Of a DNA stretch of 64,000 bases, positions 36,230 to 46,179 are shown piece by piece. Positions within the stretch are counted from its first letter, which is position 1, and the number at the start of each line of letters is the position of its first letter. The stretch comes from Gordonia terrae (GTDB taxonomy: Bacteria > Actinomycetota > Actinomycetes > Mycobacteriales > Mycobacteriaceae): NCBI RefSeq assembly GCF_001698225.1, contig NZ_CP016594.1, positions 2,418,001-2,482,000 of the forward strand. Direction: 5' to 3'. Under the pieces are notes generated by a model. It had not been told where the DNA came from. It saw only the letters and a list, made by a program, of their open reading frames with translations, and did not search any database. The position numbers were made by a program, and so were the translations under genes.

Positions 36230-36817
36230 CACGTCGCGGCTGTCGATCCCTCCGAACCCTTCGTCGACGCCTGCCGCGAGGCGTATCCCGGAGTCGACGT
36301 CCGCCGGGGCGTGGCGGCCGAGCTGCCCTATGCCGACGCGACGTTCGATGCGTGCGGCGCATGTCTCGTCGTGCACTTCATGCCCGACCCGGTGTCCGGT
36401 CTCGCCGAGATGGGGCGCGTCACCCGCACCGGTGGGTGGGTGGGCGCCACGGTCTGGGATCTGGCAGGTTCCCGGGAGCCGATGGCCGCTGTGTGGGCGG
36501 TTCTCCGCGAGCTCGATCCGGCGGTGCACGACGAGCGGGGTCTTCCCGGCGGGCGCGAGGAGCAGCTCGCGGAGTTCTTCACCGTAGCCGGACTGGACGA
36601 CGTCGAGACCACCGAGATCCCGGTGACCGTCACGCACCCGGATTTCGACGAATGGTGGGAGCCCCACCTGCACACGGTCGGCCCGATCGGGGAGACCATC
36701 GCGACGCTCTCGCCGGGTCAGCGCGAACGGCTCCGTGACGGTTGCCACGAACGGCTCGGTGACGGACCGTTCGACGTCACGGCGGTCGCCTTCGGTGCTC
36801 GCGCACGCGCGCGCTGA
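36230..36817 (+). pseudogene. 5'-truncated class I SAM-dependent methyltransferase
   Basis: From the codon right after the efpA stop, and in the same frame, an open stretch of about 195 codons reads as a methyltransferase that begins in mid-domain. AAVDPSEPFVDACREAYPGVDV is the strand after motif I, then AAELPYADATFDACGACLVVHFM (motif II/III) and RVTRTGGWVGATVWD follow. The first 40-60 residues, including the Gly-rich SAM-binding motif I, are missing. The first usable start is the GTG at 36311, which would give a 168-residue protein without a cofactor site. A deletion that fused the remnant to the end of efpA is the simplest reading. Confidence 0.8.
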
Positions 36818-36887
36818 CGCGACAGGCCACGGCCCGCCACCCGGCGCTCGGCGATGAGTTGTGACCGCCGGCGCGGTCGACCTCTGT

Positions 36888-37427
36888 ATGGACGCCAAGA
36901 ATCTCGCTGAGCTCTACGACATCGACACCCTCGCCTGGCAACCCGTCGCGGCGCGACTGGCGGCCGGGGTGTCGCAGGCACCCGGCACCGGCGGTCCCGA
37001 CCGGCACACATGGTGGATCGCCACGATCAACCCCGACGGCAGTCCGCACGTCACCGGCATCGGGGCGCTGTGGCATCGAGACGCGCTGTGGCTCGAGACC
37101 GGACCCTCGACCTGGAAGGCGCGCAATCTCGCGCGCGATCCACGCTGCACCTTGTCGGTCGCCCTCGACGACGCCGATCTCGTCGTCGACGGGCACGCGC
37201 GCCGGATCACCGAACCCGACGTCGTCGCCGAACTCGCAGAGCTGTGGGCGAGTGACGGCTGGCCGTGTCGCGTCGACGAGTCCGGGATCGCGCTGACCGC
37301 CGACTTCAGTGCGCCGTCGGCCGGCCCGCCGCCGTGGCACGTCTACCGCGTCGCACCGCGCCGGGCGACCGTTCTGCAGACCGTCGAGCCCGGTGGCGCG
37401 ACGCTGTTCGAGTTCGACGAGCGGTAG
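36888..37427 (+). CDS. pyridoxamine 5'-phosphate oxidase-fold (FMN/F420) protein
   Basis: A 179-residue split-barrel flavoprotein. The segment TWWIATINPDGSPHVTGIGALWHRDALWLET is typical of the PNPOx-like family, whose actinobacterial members bind FMN, F420 or heme. The late segment PWHVYRVAPRRATVL matches the family C-terminus. Function is not predictable beyond oxidoreductase or cofactor binding. The ATG at 36888 is chosen; the GTG at 36861 would add 9 residues. It is convergent with yaaA, 18 bp apart. Confidence 0.8.
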   Translation: MDAKNLAELYDIDTLAWQPVAARLAAGVSQAPGTGGPDRHTWWIATINPDGSPHVTGIGALWHRDALWLETGPSTWKARNLARDPRCTLSVALDDADLVVDGHARRITEPDVVAELAELWASDGWPCRVDESGIALTADFSAPSAGPPPWHVYRVAPRRATVLQTVEPGGATLFEFDER

Positions 37428-37445
37428 CGCCCCATCGAGTTGGGG

Positions 37446-38186
37446 TCAGTCGGTCAGCACGACGATGCGGTCGGGAGCCTCGATCTCCACCCGCTGTCCG
37501 GCGTCGGCGAGGACCGCGGCCAGTCCGTCGACGTCGCGGACGGTGCGGCGCGTGCGGACCAATTCGCGCGCCATGAGGCCCTTGTAGTGCTTGTTGAAAT
37601 GGCTCACCACTTTGCGCGATCCGTCGGTCTGCTCGGTCATGACCGTCGCCGTCACCGCGTCGCGTACCGGTCCGAGCTGGTGGTAGACACCCGACCGCAG
37701 GTCCACGACGAAGTCGTCGACCGCGTCCAGCGCGGGGGACAGGTCCGATTTCCACAGCGCCGCCAGGGTCGGCATGCCGGGCAGCTTGGACCCGCCCGAG
37801 AGGCGGTAGGCGGGAATCGGATCGGGTGCTCGCACCACGCCGAACAGCGCCGAGCCGATCGCCAGCCGGTCGGCCGCCTTCGTCTTGCCCGCCCGGGTCA
37901 GCGACCGGTGGTCGAGCGCGTCGTACAGGACGCCGGTGTAGCGCTCGAGCGCCGGCCGCGTGGGCGAGAGCCAGAGTTCGGCGTTGCGGTCGACCTCGGC
38001 GAGCTGGGTGGCCCCGAGACCGAGCGCGGTGCGACTGGCGTCGAGGTCGGCGGACAGGGCGACGAGCGCCTCGGCGAGCTGTTTGCGGACGGGGTTCAGC
38101 TCGGGGAAGGACAGCGTGTCGAGATCCAGGGGAGCCCCGCGGCCGCCGTCGGATTTCGTCTCTGAGGGAGGCAGGATGACGAGCAC
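37446..38186 (-). CDS. yaaA: YaaA-family peroxide stress protein
   Basis: A 246-residue member of the UPF0246/YaaA family, which in E. coli limits free iron and DNA damage under peroxide stress. The N-terminal VILPPSETKSDGG, the LFGVVRAPDPIPAYRL segment and the C-terminal VVSHFNKHYKGLMAREL are family hallmarks. The GTG at 38186 is favoured because TATGGT ends 6 nt upstream. Start codons of yaaA and proS are only 28 bp apart and divergent. Confidence 0.88.
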   Translation of the reverse strand: MLVILPPSETKSDGGRGAPLDLDTLSFPELNPVRKQLAEALVALSADLDASRTALGLGATQLAEVDRNAELWLSPTRPALERYTGVLYDALDHRSLTRAGKTKAADRLAIGSALFGVVRAPDPIPAYRLSGGSKLPGMPTLAALWKSDLSPALDAVDDFVVDLRSGVYHQLGPVRDAVTATVMTEQTDGSRKVVSHFNKHYKGLMARELVRTRRTVRDVDGLAAVLADAGQRVEIEAPDRIVVLTD

Positions 38187-38192
38187 CGCAAC

Positions 38193-38206
38193 ACCATAAC
38201 TAAGCT
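38193..38206. promoter_or_regulatory. back-to-back -10 hexamers for yaaA and proS
   Basis: On the minus strand TATGGT (38198-38193) ends 6 nt before the yaaA GTG. On the plus strand TAAGCT (38201-38206) ends 8 nt before the proS GTG. Only 2 bp separate the hexamers, so each promoter's -35 zone lies over the other gene's start, and the two cannot easily be used at once. Confidence 0.6.
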
Positions 38207-38214
38207 GGTTGGTC

Positions 38215-39957
38215 GTGATCACACGCATGTCGACCCTGTTCCTGCGGACCCTGCGCGACGACCCCGCCGACGCCGAGGTCCCCAGCCACAAGCTGCTGGT
38301 CAGAGCCGGTTACGTCCGCCGGGTCGCACCCGGCGTGTACTCGTGGCTGCCGCTGGGATTGCGCGTGCTCAAGGCGATCGAGAACGTCGTCCGCGAGGAG
38401 ATGAACGCCATCGGCGGCCAGGAGATCCTCCTGCCGGCCCTGCTGCCGCGTGAGCCCTACGACACCACCAACCGCTGGACCGAATACGGGGACGCGCTGT
38501 TCCGCCTCAAGGACCGCAAGGGTGCCGACATGCTCCTCGGCCCGACGCATGAGGAGCTGTTCGCGACCCTGGTCAAGGGCGAGTACTCGTCCTACAAGGA
38601 CATGCCGGTCATCCTCTACCAGATCCAGACCAAGTACCGCGACGAGGAACGGCCGCGCGCGGGCATCCTCCGCGGCCGCGAGTTCGTGATGAAGGACGCC
38701 TACTCCTTCGACCTCGACGACGACGGACTCAAGGCCGCCTACAACGCGCACCGCGAGGCCTACCAGAAGATCTTCGAGCGCTTGCGGATCGAGTACGTCA
38801 TCGTCGCCGCGACCTCCGGCGCGATGGGAGGCAGTGCGTCCGAGGAGTTCCTGGCGGAGTCCGCGGTCGGCGAGGACACGTTCGTGCGCTGCGTCGAGTC
38901 CGGCTACGCCGCCAACGTCGAGGCGGTCATCACCCGCGCGCCCGACCCGTTGCCGTACGACGACCTGCCCGCGGCGGTCGTCCACGACACACCCGGTACC
39001 CCGACGATCGACAGCCTCGTCGACTGGGCGAACGCGACGCTCTCCGGGCAGTACAGCGGCGCCGACACACTCAAGAACGTCTTGGTCAAACTCCGTGCGC
39101 CGGGTGGTGATTGGGAGATCACCGGCATCGGCGTCCCGGGTGACCGCGAGGTCGACTTCAAGCGTCTCGAGGCCTCGGTCGAGCCGGCCGAGGTGGAGTT
39201 GCTCACCGATGCCGACTTCGCCGCGAACCCCTTCCTGGTGAAGGGATACATCGGACCGAAGGCGCTGGCCGCGAACGGGGTCCGCTACCTCGTCGATCCG
39301 CGCGTCGTCGACGGGACCGCGTGGATCACCGGTGCCGACGAGCCGGGCCGGCACTACGTCGGGCTCGTCGCGGGTCGCGACTTCACGCCCGACGGAACGG
39401 TCGAGGCGGCCGAGATCCGGGACGGCGATCCGTCGCCCGACGGCGCCGGACCCCTGGTGAGCGCCAAGGGTATCGAGATCGGGCACATCTTCCAGCTCGG
39501 CCAGAAGTACACCGACGCCTTCGAGGTCGACGTCCTCGGCGAGAACGGCAAACCGGTCCGCCTCACCCAGGGGTCGTACGGGGTCGGGGTGTCGCGTCTG
39601 GTCGCGGTCATCGCCGAGCAGTCCCACGATGACAAGGGTCTGCGCTGGCCGAAGTCGGTGGCGCCGTTCGCCGTTCACCTCGTCATCGCCAACAAGGACG
39701 AGGCCGCCGTCGCGGGCGCCGAACAGCTCGCCGCCGACCTCGACGCGGCCGGGCTCGAAGTGCTCCTCGACGACCGGAAAGCCTCTCCGGGTGTGAAGTT
39801 CAAGGATGCCGAACTCCTCGGCATGCCGACCGTCGTGGTCGTCGGACGGGGATATGCCAACGGCACCATCGAGATCCGGGATCGCTTCACCGGCGAGGCC
39901 GCCGAGGTCGCGGTCGACGCCGCGGTCGACACGGTGGTGGCGGCCGCCCGGGCCTGA
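38215..39957 (+). CDS. proS: prolyl-tRNA synthetase (bacterial type with editing domain)
   Basis: Class II aminoacyl-tRNA synthetase of 580 residues charging tRNA-Pro. The class II motifs include [26 protein letters not shown] and [26 protein letters not shown]. The INS editing domain (about 230-400) and the C-terminal anticodon-binding domain are present. The GTG at 38215 gives the MITRMS opening found in mycobacterial ProS; ATG at 38227 is an alternative. A -10 close to this GTG argues for a leaderless message. It converges with the DUF4439 gene, 7 bp away. Confidence 0.96.
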   Translation: MITRMSTLFLRTLRDDPADAEVPSHKLLVRAGYVRRVAPGVYSWLPLGLRVLKAIENVVREEMNAIGGQEILLPALLPREPYDTTNRWTEYGDALFRLKDRKGADMLLGPTHEELFATLVKGEYSSYKDMPVILYQIQTKYRDEERPRAGILRGREFVMKDAYSFDLDDDGLKAAYNAHREAYQKIFERLRIEYVIVAATSGAMGGSASEEFLAESAVGEDTFVRCVESGYAANVEAVITRAPDPLPYDDLPAAVVHDTPGTPTIDSLVDWANATLSGQYSGADTLKNVLVKLRAPGGDWEITGIGVPGDREVDFKRLEASVEPAEVELLTDADFAANPFLVKGYIGPKALAANGVRYLVDPRVVDGTAWITGADEPGRHYVGLVAGRDFTPDGTVEAAEIRDGDPSPDGAGPLVSAKGIEIGHIFQLGQKYTDAFEVDVLGENGKPVRLTQGSYGVGVSRLVAVIAEQSHDDKGLRWPKSVAPFAVHLVIANKDEAAVAGAEQLAADLDAAGLEVLLDDRKASPGVKFKDAELLGMPTVVVVGRGYANGTIEIRDRFTGEAAEVAVDAAVDTVVAAARA

Positions 39958-39964
39958 TCGCGGC

Positions 39965-40447
39965 TCAGCCCTGTGCGGGAGACCCGGGGAACGCCACCGT
40001 GACCGGGCTCTCCTGCAGCACCACCCGCCACCGGGCGGCGCGCACCGAACTCTCGGTCAGTCCGTCGACGCCGATCCGCCGGCCGGTCTCGTCGTCGGCC
40101 TGTTCCAGCAATGCGCGATAGGCGACCGTGCAGTCGATCTCGGCGGCGAGGGCCGCGCGGGCCGCGGTGGTCGGATCGGTGACCTCGACGGGAAGCGTGT
40201 AACCGGCGGCGGCCGGCGGCGGTGTGTTCCCCGCCGCCTCGATCGCCCGCTCGATCTCGTCGCGACGCGCCCGGTGCGCGTCGGCGTAGTCGGCGACGGT
40301 GCGTCGGCGCGATGCGGCGACGAACGCGGTGATGACGCCGTAGGTGAAGACGGCGGCGTTCTCCGCCTCGGCGGCGACGGCGAGCGGATCGTCGGAATCG
40401 GCCTGTGCGGCCGGGCTGTTCGGGGTCGTGCTCAGTGGTGAGGTCAT
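39965..40447 (-). CDS. ferritin-like DUF4439 protein
   Basis: A 160-residue helical protein with paired segments AAEAENAAVFTYGVITAFVAASRRR and ALAAEIDCTVAYRALLEQADDETGRR that match the ferritin-like DUF4439 family. Carboxylate residues suitable for a metal site are spread over these helices, but whether iron is bound is unknown. Its start overlaps the stop of the upstream Tat lipoprotein gene (ATGA), so the two are coupled. The proS-adjacent position is as in mycobacteria (Rv2844, from memory). Confidence 0.75.
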   Translation of the reverse strand: MTSPLSTTPNSPAAQADSDDPLAVAAEAENAAVFTYGVITAFVAASRRRTVADYADAHRARRDEIERAIEAAGNTPPPAAAGYTLPVEVTDPTTAARAALAAEIDCTVAYRALLEQADDETGRRIGVDGLTESSVRAARWRVVLQESPVTVAFPGSPAQG

Positions 40448-41007
40448 GCCAGCTGCACCTCTCGCATCGATGTGACCGCGGCGGCGACGGAGCCGGTGAG
40501 CCCGGAGACATACCCGCCCGCGGCGAGGGCGATCGTACGGGCCTGCCCGGCCGCGGCATCGAGATCGGTGCGGAGCCGGGCCAACGACGGTGCGGCGGGG
40601 GGCGCGCCCGCAGCCGTGGTCGCGGCGGTCGAGGAGGTGGCCGGGCGATCGAGGGTCGCCGCCACGTCCTGGTCGAGGCGGATGATCTCCTCACGCAGCG
40701 CGCGGGCGTGCTGCGCGCGCTGATCGGCCACGACCCCGAGCGCGGTCGCGTAGGCGGGCTCGACGGCGACCAGGGCGCGCGCGGTGCTCTCGTCGGCGGT
40801 CGCCGACCGCACCAGAGGCACGAGGTCTTCGGCGAGGAGGGTCTCCGCGGAGGGTGACGAATCGCAACCGGTCAGTCCGACACCGGCCGCGCCGGCACCG
40901 ATCACGGCGGCACCCGCGAGGAGTCCGCCGCGCAACGCCGTGCGCCGGTCGATCGGGTGCCGCACGGTCCGTCGCGCGATCGGGGGCATGCTCACCCGGG
41001 ACATCAT
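40444..41007 (-). CDS. Tat-exported lipoprotein, ferritin-like/DUF4439-related
   Basis: A 187-residue exported protein. The N-terminus has a twin-arginine motif DRRTALRGG, a hydrophobic stretch rich in Ala and Gly, and the lipobox LTGC near residue 42. The mature part is helical with ALVAVEPAYATALGVVADQRAQHARALREEI, resembling the helices of its downstream neighbour, so the pair may form one envelope-associated complex. A low-complexity Ala/Thr/Pro stretch lies near residues 118-135. ATGs at 41007 and 41004 are equally possible starts. Confidence 0.72.
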   Translation of the reverse strand: MMSRVSMPPIARRTVRHPIDRRTALRGGLLAGAAVIGAGAAGVGLTGCDSSPSAETLLAEDLVPLVRSATADESTARALVAVEPAYATALGVVADQRAQHARALREEIIRLDQDVAATLDRPATSSTAATTAAGAPPAAPSLARLRTDLDAAAGQARTIALAAGGYVSGLTGSVAAAVTSMREVQLA

Positions 41008-41103
41008 GCCAGCAGTTCTCCACCCGATCGATCCACTACGATGTTCGGAGCAACGTCGTGCGACACCCGGCACGGCCCGACAACTGAAGACGAGGGGAGT
41101 GGC

Positions 41104-41700
41104 ATGCCGATCAGCCCGACGCACGTGAGCGAACTCGTCCAAAAGCTTGTCGCCGAACGGGGATTCGACCTCGAAGACGTCGCGGTACGCACCCGTGACG
41201 GCCAGGAGGAACTGTCGATCGTGGTCGACCGCGACGGCGGCAGCGACCTCGACGTCCTCGCCGGCCTCAGCACCGAGATCTCCGACCTCCTCGACGCCAC
41301 CCCCGCTTTCGCCGACCTCGCATATGTGCTCGAGGTGACCTCGCGCGGCGTCGAGAGCCCACTGACCCTGCCCCGGCACTGGCGCCGCAACACCGGCCGC
41401 CGGGTGGTCGTCGAGCTGACGGGCGACCCCGACTCGCCCGCGCGCACGGTCACCGGCCGCATCGGCAGGCTGCTCGACGACCCGGCCCCGGCGGTCGAGG
41501 TGGTCGCGAACCACAAGGGACGGATAGCGGTAAAGACGGTCGAGCTCGGCTCGGTGACCACGGCCGTGGTGCAGGTCGACTTCTCCCAGCCCAGCGTCCG
41601 CGAACTGGAACTGTGCGGCCTCGAACCGCACGAGATCGAGGCGCGCCGCGCACCCGCCGCGGCACGCCGGCTGGACACGACAACCGAACACGACAAGTGA
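41104..41700 (+). CDS. rimP: ribosome maturation factor
   Basis: RimP is needed for maturation of the 30S subunit. The 198-residue protein has the two-domain pattern of the family: ERGFDLEDVAVRTRDGQEELSIVVDRDGG and LEVTSRGVESPLTLPRHWRRNTGRRVVVEL. A GAGGGGAG ribosome-binding site precedes the ATG at 41104. A TACGAT hexamer at 41039-41044 would give a leader of about 50 nt. It heads the rimP-nusA-ylxR-infB-rbfA translation cluster; nusA follows after 16 bp. Confidence 0.94.
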   Translation: MPISPTHVSELVQKLVAERGFDLEDVAVRTRDGQEELSIVVDRDGGSDLDVLAGLSTEISDLLDATPAFADLAYVLEVTSRGVESPLTLPRHWRRNTGRRVVVELTGDPDSPARTVTGRIGRLLDDPAPAVEVVANHKGRIAVKTVELGSVTTAVVQVDFSQPSVRELELCGLEPHEIEARRAPAAARRLDTTTEHDK

Positions 41701-41716
41701 ATAGGAGACCGACGAC

Positions 41717-42727
41717 ATGAACATCGACATCGCCGCCCTGCGAATGATCGAGGCCGACAAGGGCATCTCGATCGAGACCGTCATCACGGCGATCGAGACC
41801 GCGCTGCTGACCGCCTATCGGCACACCGACGGATTCGCGCCGCACGCCCGCGTCGACGTCAACCGCAAGTCCGGCGCCGTCCGTGTGATGGCACAGGAGG
41901 TCGACCAGGACGGAAATGTCGTCCACGAGTGGGACGACACCCCCGAGGGATTCGGACGCATCGCGGCGACGACCGCGCGGCAGGTCATCCTGCAACGTCT
42001 GCGCGACGCGGAGAACGAGAAGAACTTCGGCGACCTCGTGGCCCACGAGGGCGAGATCGTCGGTGGCGTCGTGCAGCAGGACTCACGCGCCAACGCCCGG
42101 GGCATGGTCGTCGTCCAGATCGGCAGCGACGCCAACTCCACCGAGGGGATCATCCCGCCCGCCGAGCAGGTGCCCGGCGAGGTCTACACCCACGGCGACC
42201 GGATCAAGTGCTACGTCGTCGGGGTCAGCCGTGGACCCCGCGGACCCCAGATCACCCTGTCCCGGACCCACCCGAACCTGGTGCGCAAGCTGTTCTCGCT
42301 CGAAGTGCCCGAGATCGAGGACGGCAGCGTCGAGATCGTCGCCGTGGCGCGGGAGGCCGGACACCGGTCGAAGATCGCCGTACACACCGGGGTCTCCGGC
42401 CTCAACGCCAAGGGCGCGTGCATCGGGCCGATGGGTCAGCGCGTGCGCAACGTGATGAGCGAACTCGCCGGCGAGAAGATCGACATCATCGACTTCGACT
42501 CCGACCCGGCGGCCTTCGTCGGGAATGCACTGTCACCCGCGAAGGTTGTGTCGGTGACCGTTGTCGACGCCGAACTCAAGGCCGCGCGGGTCGTTGTGCC
42601 CGACTACCAGCTTTCGCTGGCCATCGGCAAAGAAGGCCAGAACGCCCGACTCGCGGCCCGGCTGACGGGGTGGCGGATCGACATCAGATCCGACGCCGCG
42701 CCGGCCGCCGAGGCGGGGCAGGAGTGA
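41717..42727 (+). CDS. nusA: transcription termination/antitermination factor NusA
   Basis: RNA polymerase-binding elongation factor. The 336 residues contain the N-terminal domain (1-110), an S1 domain (about 115-185) with [19 protein letters not shown], and two KH domains with [18 protein letters not shown] and [25 protein letters not shown]. The C-terminal acidic repeats of proteobacterial NusA are absent, which is normal for actinobacteria. ATG at 41717 follows a GAGACC purine stretch. Confidence 0.96.
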   Translation: MNIDIAALRMIEADKGISIETVITAIETALLTAYRHTDGFAPHARVDVNRKSGAVRVMAQEVDQDGNVVHEWDDTPEGFGRIAATTARQVILQRLRDAENEKNFGDLVAHEGEIVGGVVQQDSRANARGMVVVQIGSDANSTEGIIPPAEQVPGEVYTHGDRIKCYVVGVSRGPRGPQITLSRTHPNLVRKLFSLEVPEIEDGSVEIVAVAREAGHRSKIAVHTGVSGLNAKGACIGPMGQRVRNVMSELAGEKIDIIDFDSDPAAFVGNALSPAKVVSVTVVDAELKAARVVVPDYQLSLAIGKEGQNARLAARLTGWRIDIRSDAAPAAEAGQE

Positions 42728-42768
42728 CGCGCGCGACGGTCGATTGTCCTCCGCGCGTTCGCTCGCGC

Positions 42769-42774
42769 TAGACT
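42769..42774 (+). promoter_or_regulatory. internal -10 hexamer TAGACT for ylxR
   Basis: TAGACT ends 5 nt before the ylxR ATG in the short nusA-ylxR spacer. It predicts an extra leaderless start of transcription within the nusA-infB cluster. Confidence 0.5.
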
Positions 42775-42779
42775 GATCG

Positions 42780-43115
42780 ATGGTTCAGCGATCCGCCCCA
42801 CGGTCGCCCGTCGACGGCACACCCATCCGGATGTGCATCGGCTGTCGGCAGCGGGCAGAGGCCGTCGAGTTGGTTCGTGTCGTGGCGCAAGTGCGCGACG
42901 GCACCCCGACAGTCGTGGTCGATCCCGCGAAGACCATGCCGGGGCGAGGCGCGTGGCTGCACGCGCGGGCGGAGTGCATCTCCACCGCGACGCGACGCCG
43001 GGCCTTCGCCACGGCGCTCCGGACCCCCGGTCTGACCGTGGACCCGGACGATCTCACCGAACAGCTCGGCGCGATCACCCACCAGAGGAAGGCTCCCCGG
43101 AGCCAGAACAGGTAG
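42780..43115 (+). CDS. ylxR: YlxR-family RNA-binding protein (RnpM)
   Basis: A 111-residue YlxR/DUF448 protein. The diagnostic motif is PIRMCIGCRQRAEAVELVRVV near the N-terminus, followed by GRGAWLHARAECISTATRRRAFATAL. In Bacillus the homologue binds RNase P (RnpM) and affects transcription. It sits between nusA and infB as in almost all bacteria. The likely start has no ribosome-binding site but a close -10, so it may be translated from a leaderless message as well as from read-through mRNA. Confidence 0.9.
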   Translation: MVQRSAPRSPVDGTPIRMCIGCRQRAEAVELVRVVAQVRDGTPTVVVDPAKTMPGRGAWLHARAECISTATRRRAFATALRTPGLTVDPDDLTEQLGAITHQRKAPRSQNR

Positions 43116-43169
43116 CAGAAGACATGAGCACACCGTGAAGTCACGATGAGCATGTACCGGACTTAAATC

Positions 43170-43199
43170 GAGGCCGTAGCGGGTGAGCCGCTTGGCCTC
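43170..43199 (+). promoter_or_regulatory. stem-loop in the infB leader
   Basis: An outer stem GAGGCC (43170-43175) with GGCCTC (43194-43199) and an inner stem GCGG (43179-43182) with CCGC (43188-43191) form a two-part hairpin that ends 6 nt before the infB ribosome-binding site. There is no U tract, so translational or RNA-stability control seems more likely than termination. Confidence 0.5.
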
Positions 43200-43214
43200 C
43201 AAGTGAGGAGAGCA

Positions 43215-46079
43215 GTGGCAGGCAAAGCCCGCGTGCACGAACTGGCCAAGGAACTCGGCGTCACCAGCAAACAGGTGCTCGAGCGACTCAAGGAACAGGG
43301 CGAGTTCGTCAAATCGGCGTCGTCGACGGTAGAGGCCCCCGTGGCCCGTCGACTGCGTGAATCATTCCCCGGCAAGGACGGGGGAGCCAAGGACTCCAAG
43401 TCGTCCCCGGCCCCCGGCCCGCGCCAGAGCGCAAAGCCCGGACCCAAGCCGTCCGGCACCACCAGTGCACCGAAGCCCGGTGCATCTGCGACCCCGGCGG
43501 CACCCGCCGCCGACCGCCCGAGCCCCGGTCCGCGGACCGGCGGCCCGAAGCCCGGCGCACCCAAGCCCGCACCCGCACCGGTGGAGACCCCGGCGCCGGC
43601 TGCGCCCGCACCGGCGGCGGAACGTCCCAGCCCGAAGCCCGCCCCCGCGGCACCCGCCCCGCAGGCCCCGGCCGCGTCGGCGGCACCTGCGGCCCCGGCA
43701 CCGTCCCCGGGCGCGCGTCCCGGCCCGAAGCCGGGCCCGCGCACCCCGCGGGTGGGCAACAACCCGTACTCGTCGGCACCGGCGCCCGCGCCGCGTCCGG
43801 CTGCCCGTCCCGGTCCGGGACAGGGCGGCCCGCGTCCCGGCGGCGGTCGTCCCGGCCCGGCCGGCCAGGGTGGTCCGCGTCCCGGCGGCGGTCGTCCCGC
43901 TCCCGGTCAGGGCGGCCCCCGACCCAATCCCGGCAACATGCCCCCGCGCCCGAGTCCCGGCGCCATGCCGTCGCGCGCGGCCCGTCCGGACGCCCGCCCG
44001 GGTGGTCGTGGCGGACCCGGCGGTGGCGGCGGCCGTGGCGGTGGCGGCGGCGGATACCGCGGTGGCCCCGGTGGCGGCGGCGGTGCACCCGGTGCACCCG
44101 CAGGTGGCGGCTTCCGCGGTCGTCCCGGCGGCGGTGGCGGTGGCGGCCGTGGCCGCGGCGGCGCTGCAGGCGCCTTCGGTCGTCCCGGTGGTGCACCGCG
44201 CCGTGGTCGCAAGTCGAAGCGGGCGAAACGCGCCGAATACGAGAACATGCAGGCACCGGCCGTCGGTGGCGTCCGGCTGCCGCGCGGCAACGGCGAGATC
44301 ATCCGTCTCGCCCGTGGCGCGTCGCTGTCCGATTTCGCCGACAAGATCGACGCCAACCCGGCATCGCTGGTCCAGGCGTTGTTCAACCTCGGCGAGATGG
44401 TCACCGCGACCGAGTCGGTCAACGACGAGACGCTCGAGCTGCTCGGCTCGGAGATGAACTACCGCGTCCAGGTGGTCAGCCCCGAGGACGAGGACCGCGA
44501 GCTCCTCGACAGCTTCGACCTCACCTACGGCGAGGACGAGGGCGGCGAGGAAGACCTCGAACAGCGTCCGCCCGTGGTCACCGTCATGGGCCACGTCGAT
44601 CACGGTAAGACCCGACTGCTCGACACGATCCGCAAGGCCAACGTCCGTGAGGGCGAGGCCGGCGGTATCACCCAGCACATCGGTGCCTACCAGGTGAACA
44701 CCCACCTCAACGGCGAGGATCGCCTGATCACGTTCATCGACACCCCGGGTCACGAGGCGTTCACCGCCATGCGTGCCCGCGGTGCCAAGGCGACCGACAT
44801 CGCGATCCTCGTCGTCGCGGCCGACGACGGCGTCATGCCGCAGACGGTGGAGGCGGTCAACCATGCCCAGGCGGCCGACGTGCCGATCGTGGTCGCGGTG
44901 AACAAGATCGACAAGGAAGGCGCCGACCCGCAGAAGATCCGCGGACAGCTGACCGAATACGGTCTGATCCCCGAGGAGTACGGCGGCGACGCCATGTTCG
45001 TCGACATCTCGGCCAAGCAGGGCGAGAACATCGACGCGCTGCTCGAAGCCGTCCTGCTCACCGCGGACGCGTCGCTCGACCTGCGGGCCAACCCGGACAT
45101 GGACGCCCAGGGTGTCGCCATCGAGGCGCACCTCGACCGCGGCCGTGGCCCGGTGGCGACCGTGCTGGTCCAGCGCGGCACGCTGAAGGTCGGCGACTCG
45201 ATCGTCGCCGGTGACGCCTACGGACGTGTCCGTCGCATGGTCGACGAGCACGGCGACGACGTCCCCGAGGCGCTGCCGTCGCGTCCGGTGCAGGTCATCG
45301 GTTTCACCTCGGTCCCTGGCGCAGGCGACAACCTGCTCGTGGTCGAGGAGGACCGCATCGCACGGCAGATCGCCGACCGGCGCAACGCGCGCAAGCGCAA
45401 CGCGCTGGCCGCACGCAGCCGCAAGCGGATCAGCCTGGAAGACCTGGATTCGGCGCTCAAGGAGACCAGCCAGCTCAACCTCATCCTCAAGGGTGACAAC
45501 TCGGGTACGGTCGAGGCCCTCGAAGAGGCGCTGCTGAACATCGAGATGGGCGACGAGGTCTCGCTACGGATCATCGACCGCGGCGTGGGTGGCGTGACCG
45601 AGACCAACGTCAACCTGGCGGCGGCCTCGGATGCGATCATCATCGGCTTCAACGTCCGTGCGGAGGGCAAGGCCACCGAGCTGGCCAACCGCGAGGGCGT
45701 CGACATCCGGTACTACTCGGTGATCTACCAGGCCATCGACGAGATCGAGAGCGCGCTGAAGGGCATGCTCAAGCCGATCTACGAAGAGGTGGAGCTCGGC
45801 CGCGCCGAGATCCGCGCGATCTTCAAGTCGTCGAAGGTCGGCAACATCGCCGGTTGTCTCGTGCAGTCGGGCATCATGCGGCGCAACGCCAAGGCCCGCC
45901 TGTTGCGCGACAACGTGGTGGTCGCCGAGAACCTCACCGTCTCCTCGCTCAAGCGCGAGAAGGACGATGCCACCGAGGTTCGCGAAGGCTACGAATGTGG
46001 TCTCACGCTGACCTACTCGGACATCAAGGTGGACGACGTGATCGAGACCTACGAGCTGCGGGAGAAGCCGCGCGACTGA
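43215..46079 (+). CDS. infB: translation initiation factor IF-2
   Basis: GTPase that places initiator fMet-tRNA on the 30S subunit. The N-terminal [19 protein letters not shown] domain is followed by a very long low-complexity region (about residues 60-340), first Pro/Ala-rich, then Gly/Arg-rich. The G domain has [16 protein letters not shown] and NKID. Domains II-IV follow to the end. With the GTG at 43215 the protein is 954 residues, long even for an actinobacterium. GAGGAG at 43206-43211 supports this start over the GTG at 43203. Confidence 0.96.
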   Translation: MAGKARVHELAKELGVTSKQVLERLKEQGEFVKSASSTVEAPVARRLRESFPGKDGGAKDSKSSPAPGPRQSAKPGPKPSGTTSAPKPGASATPAAPAADRPSPGPRTGGPKPGAPKPAPAPVETPAPAAPAPAAERPSPKPAPAAPAPQAPAASAAPAAPAPSPGARPGPKPGPRTPRVGNNPYSSAPAPAPRPAARPGPGQGGPRPGGGRPGPAGQGGPRPGGGRPAPGQGGPRPNPGNMPPRPSPGAMPSRAARPDARPGGRGGPGGGGGRGGGGGGYRGGPGGGGGAPGAPAGGGFRGRPGGGGGGGRGRGGAAGAFGRPGGAPRRGRKSKRAKRAEYENMQAPAVGGVRLPRGNGEIIRLARGASLSDFADKIDANPASLVQALFNLGEMVTATESVNDETLELLGSEMNYRVQVVSPEDEDRELLDSFDLTYGEDEGGEEDLEQRPPVVTVMGHVDHGKTRLLDTIRKANVREGEAGGITQHIGAYQVNTHLNGEDRLITFIDTPGHEAFTAMRARGAKATDIAILVVAADDGVMPQTVEAVNHAQAADVPIVVAVNKIDKEGADPQKIRGQLTEYGLIPEEYGGDAMFVDISAKQGENIDALLEAVLLTADASLDLRANPDMDAQGVAIEAHLDRGRGPVATVLVQRGTLKVGDSIVAGDAYGRVRRMVDEHGDDVPEALPSRPVQVIGFTSVPGAGDNLLVVEEDRIARQIADRRNARKRNALAARSRKRISLEDLDSALKETSQLNLILKGDNSGTVEALEEALLNIEMGDEVSLRIIDRGVGGVTETNVNLAAASDAIIIGFNVRAEGKATELANREGVDIRYYSVIYQAIDEIESALKGMLKPIYEEVELGRAEIRAIFKSSKVGNIAGCLVQSGIMRRNAKARLLRDNVVVAENLTVSSLKREKDDATEVREGYECGLTLTYSDIKVDDVIETYELREKPRD

Positions 46080-46121
46080 TCGCGGCAGCGACTGCCCTCG
46101 TACGACATCTCGACAGCTGTG

Positions 46122-46154
46122 GTGCGCGCCGACCGGTTTCCGGTCGGCGCGCAC
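46122..46154. terminator. perfect 15-bp hairpin between infB and rbfA
   Basis: Arms at 46122-46136 and 46140-46154 pair perfectly around a TTT loop. No U tract follows, and the rbfA ribosome-binding site lies about 10 nt downstream. It may act as an attenuator or as an RNA-processing barrier rather than a full terminator. Confidence 0.65.
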
Positions 46155-46179
46155 GCAGCGCTACGGAAGGAGTCCTGTA

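Noticed and set aside
36311..36817. Intact 168-residue methyltransferase from the GTG at 36311
   Set aside because: It lacks the SAM-binding motif I, while matching upstream sequence continues back to the efpA stop, so truncation is more likely.
43362..45251. Thr/Ala-rich minus-strand open frame opposite infB
   Set aside because: Mirror of the Pro/Gly-rich infB region; composition follows from the codons of the real gene.
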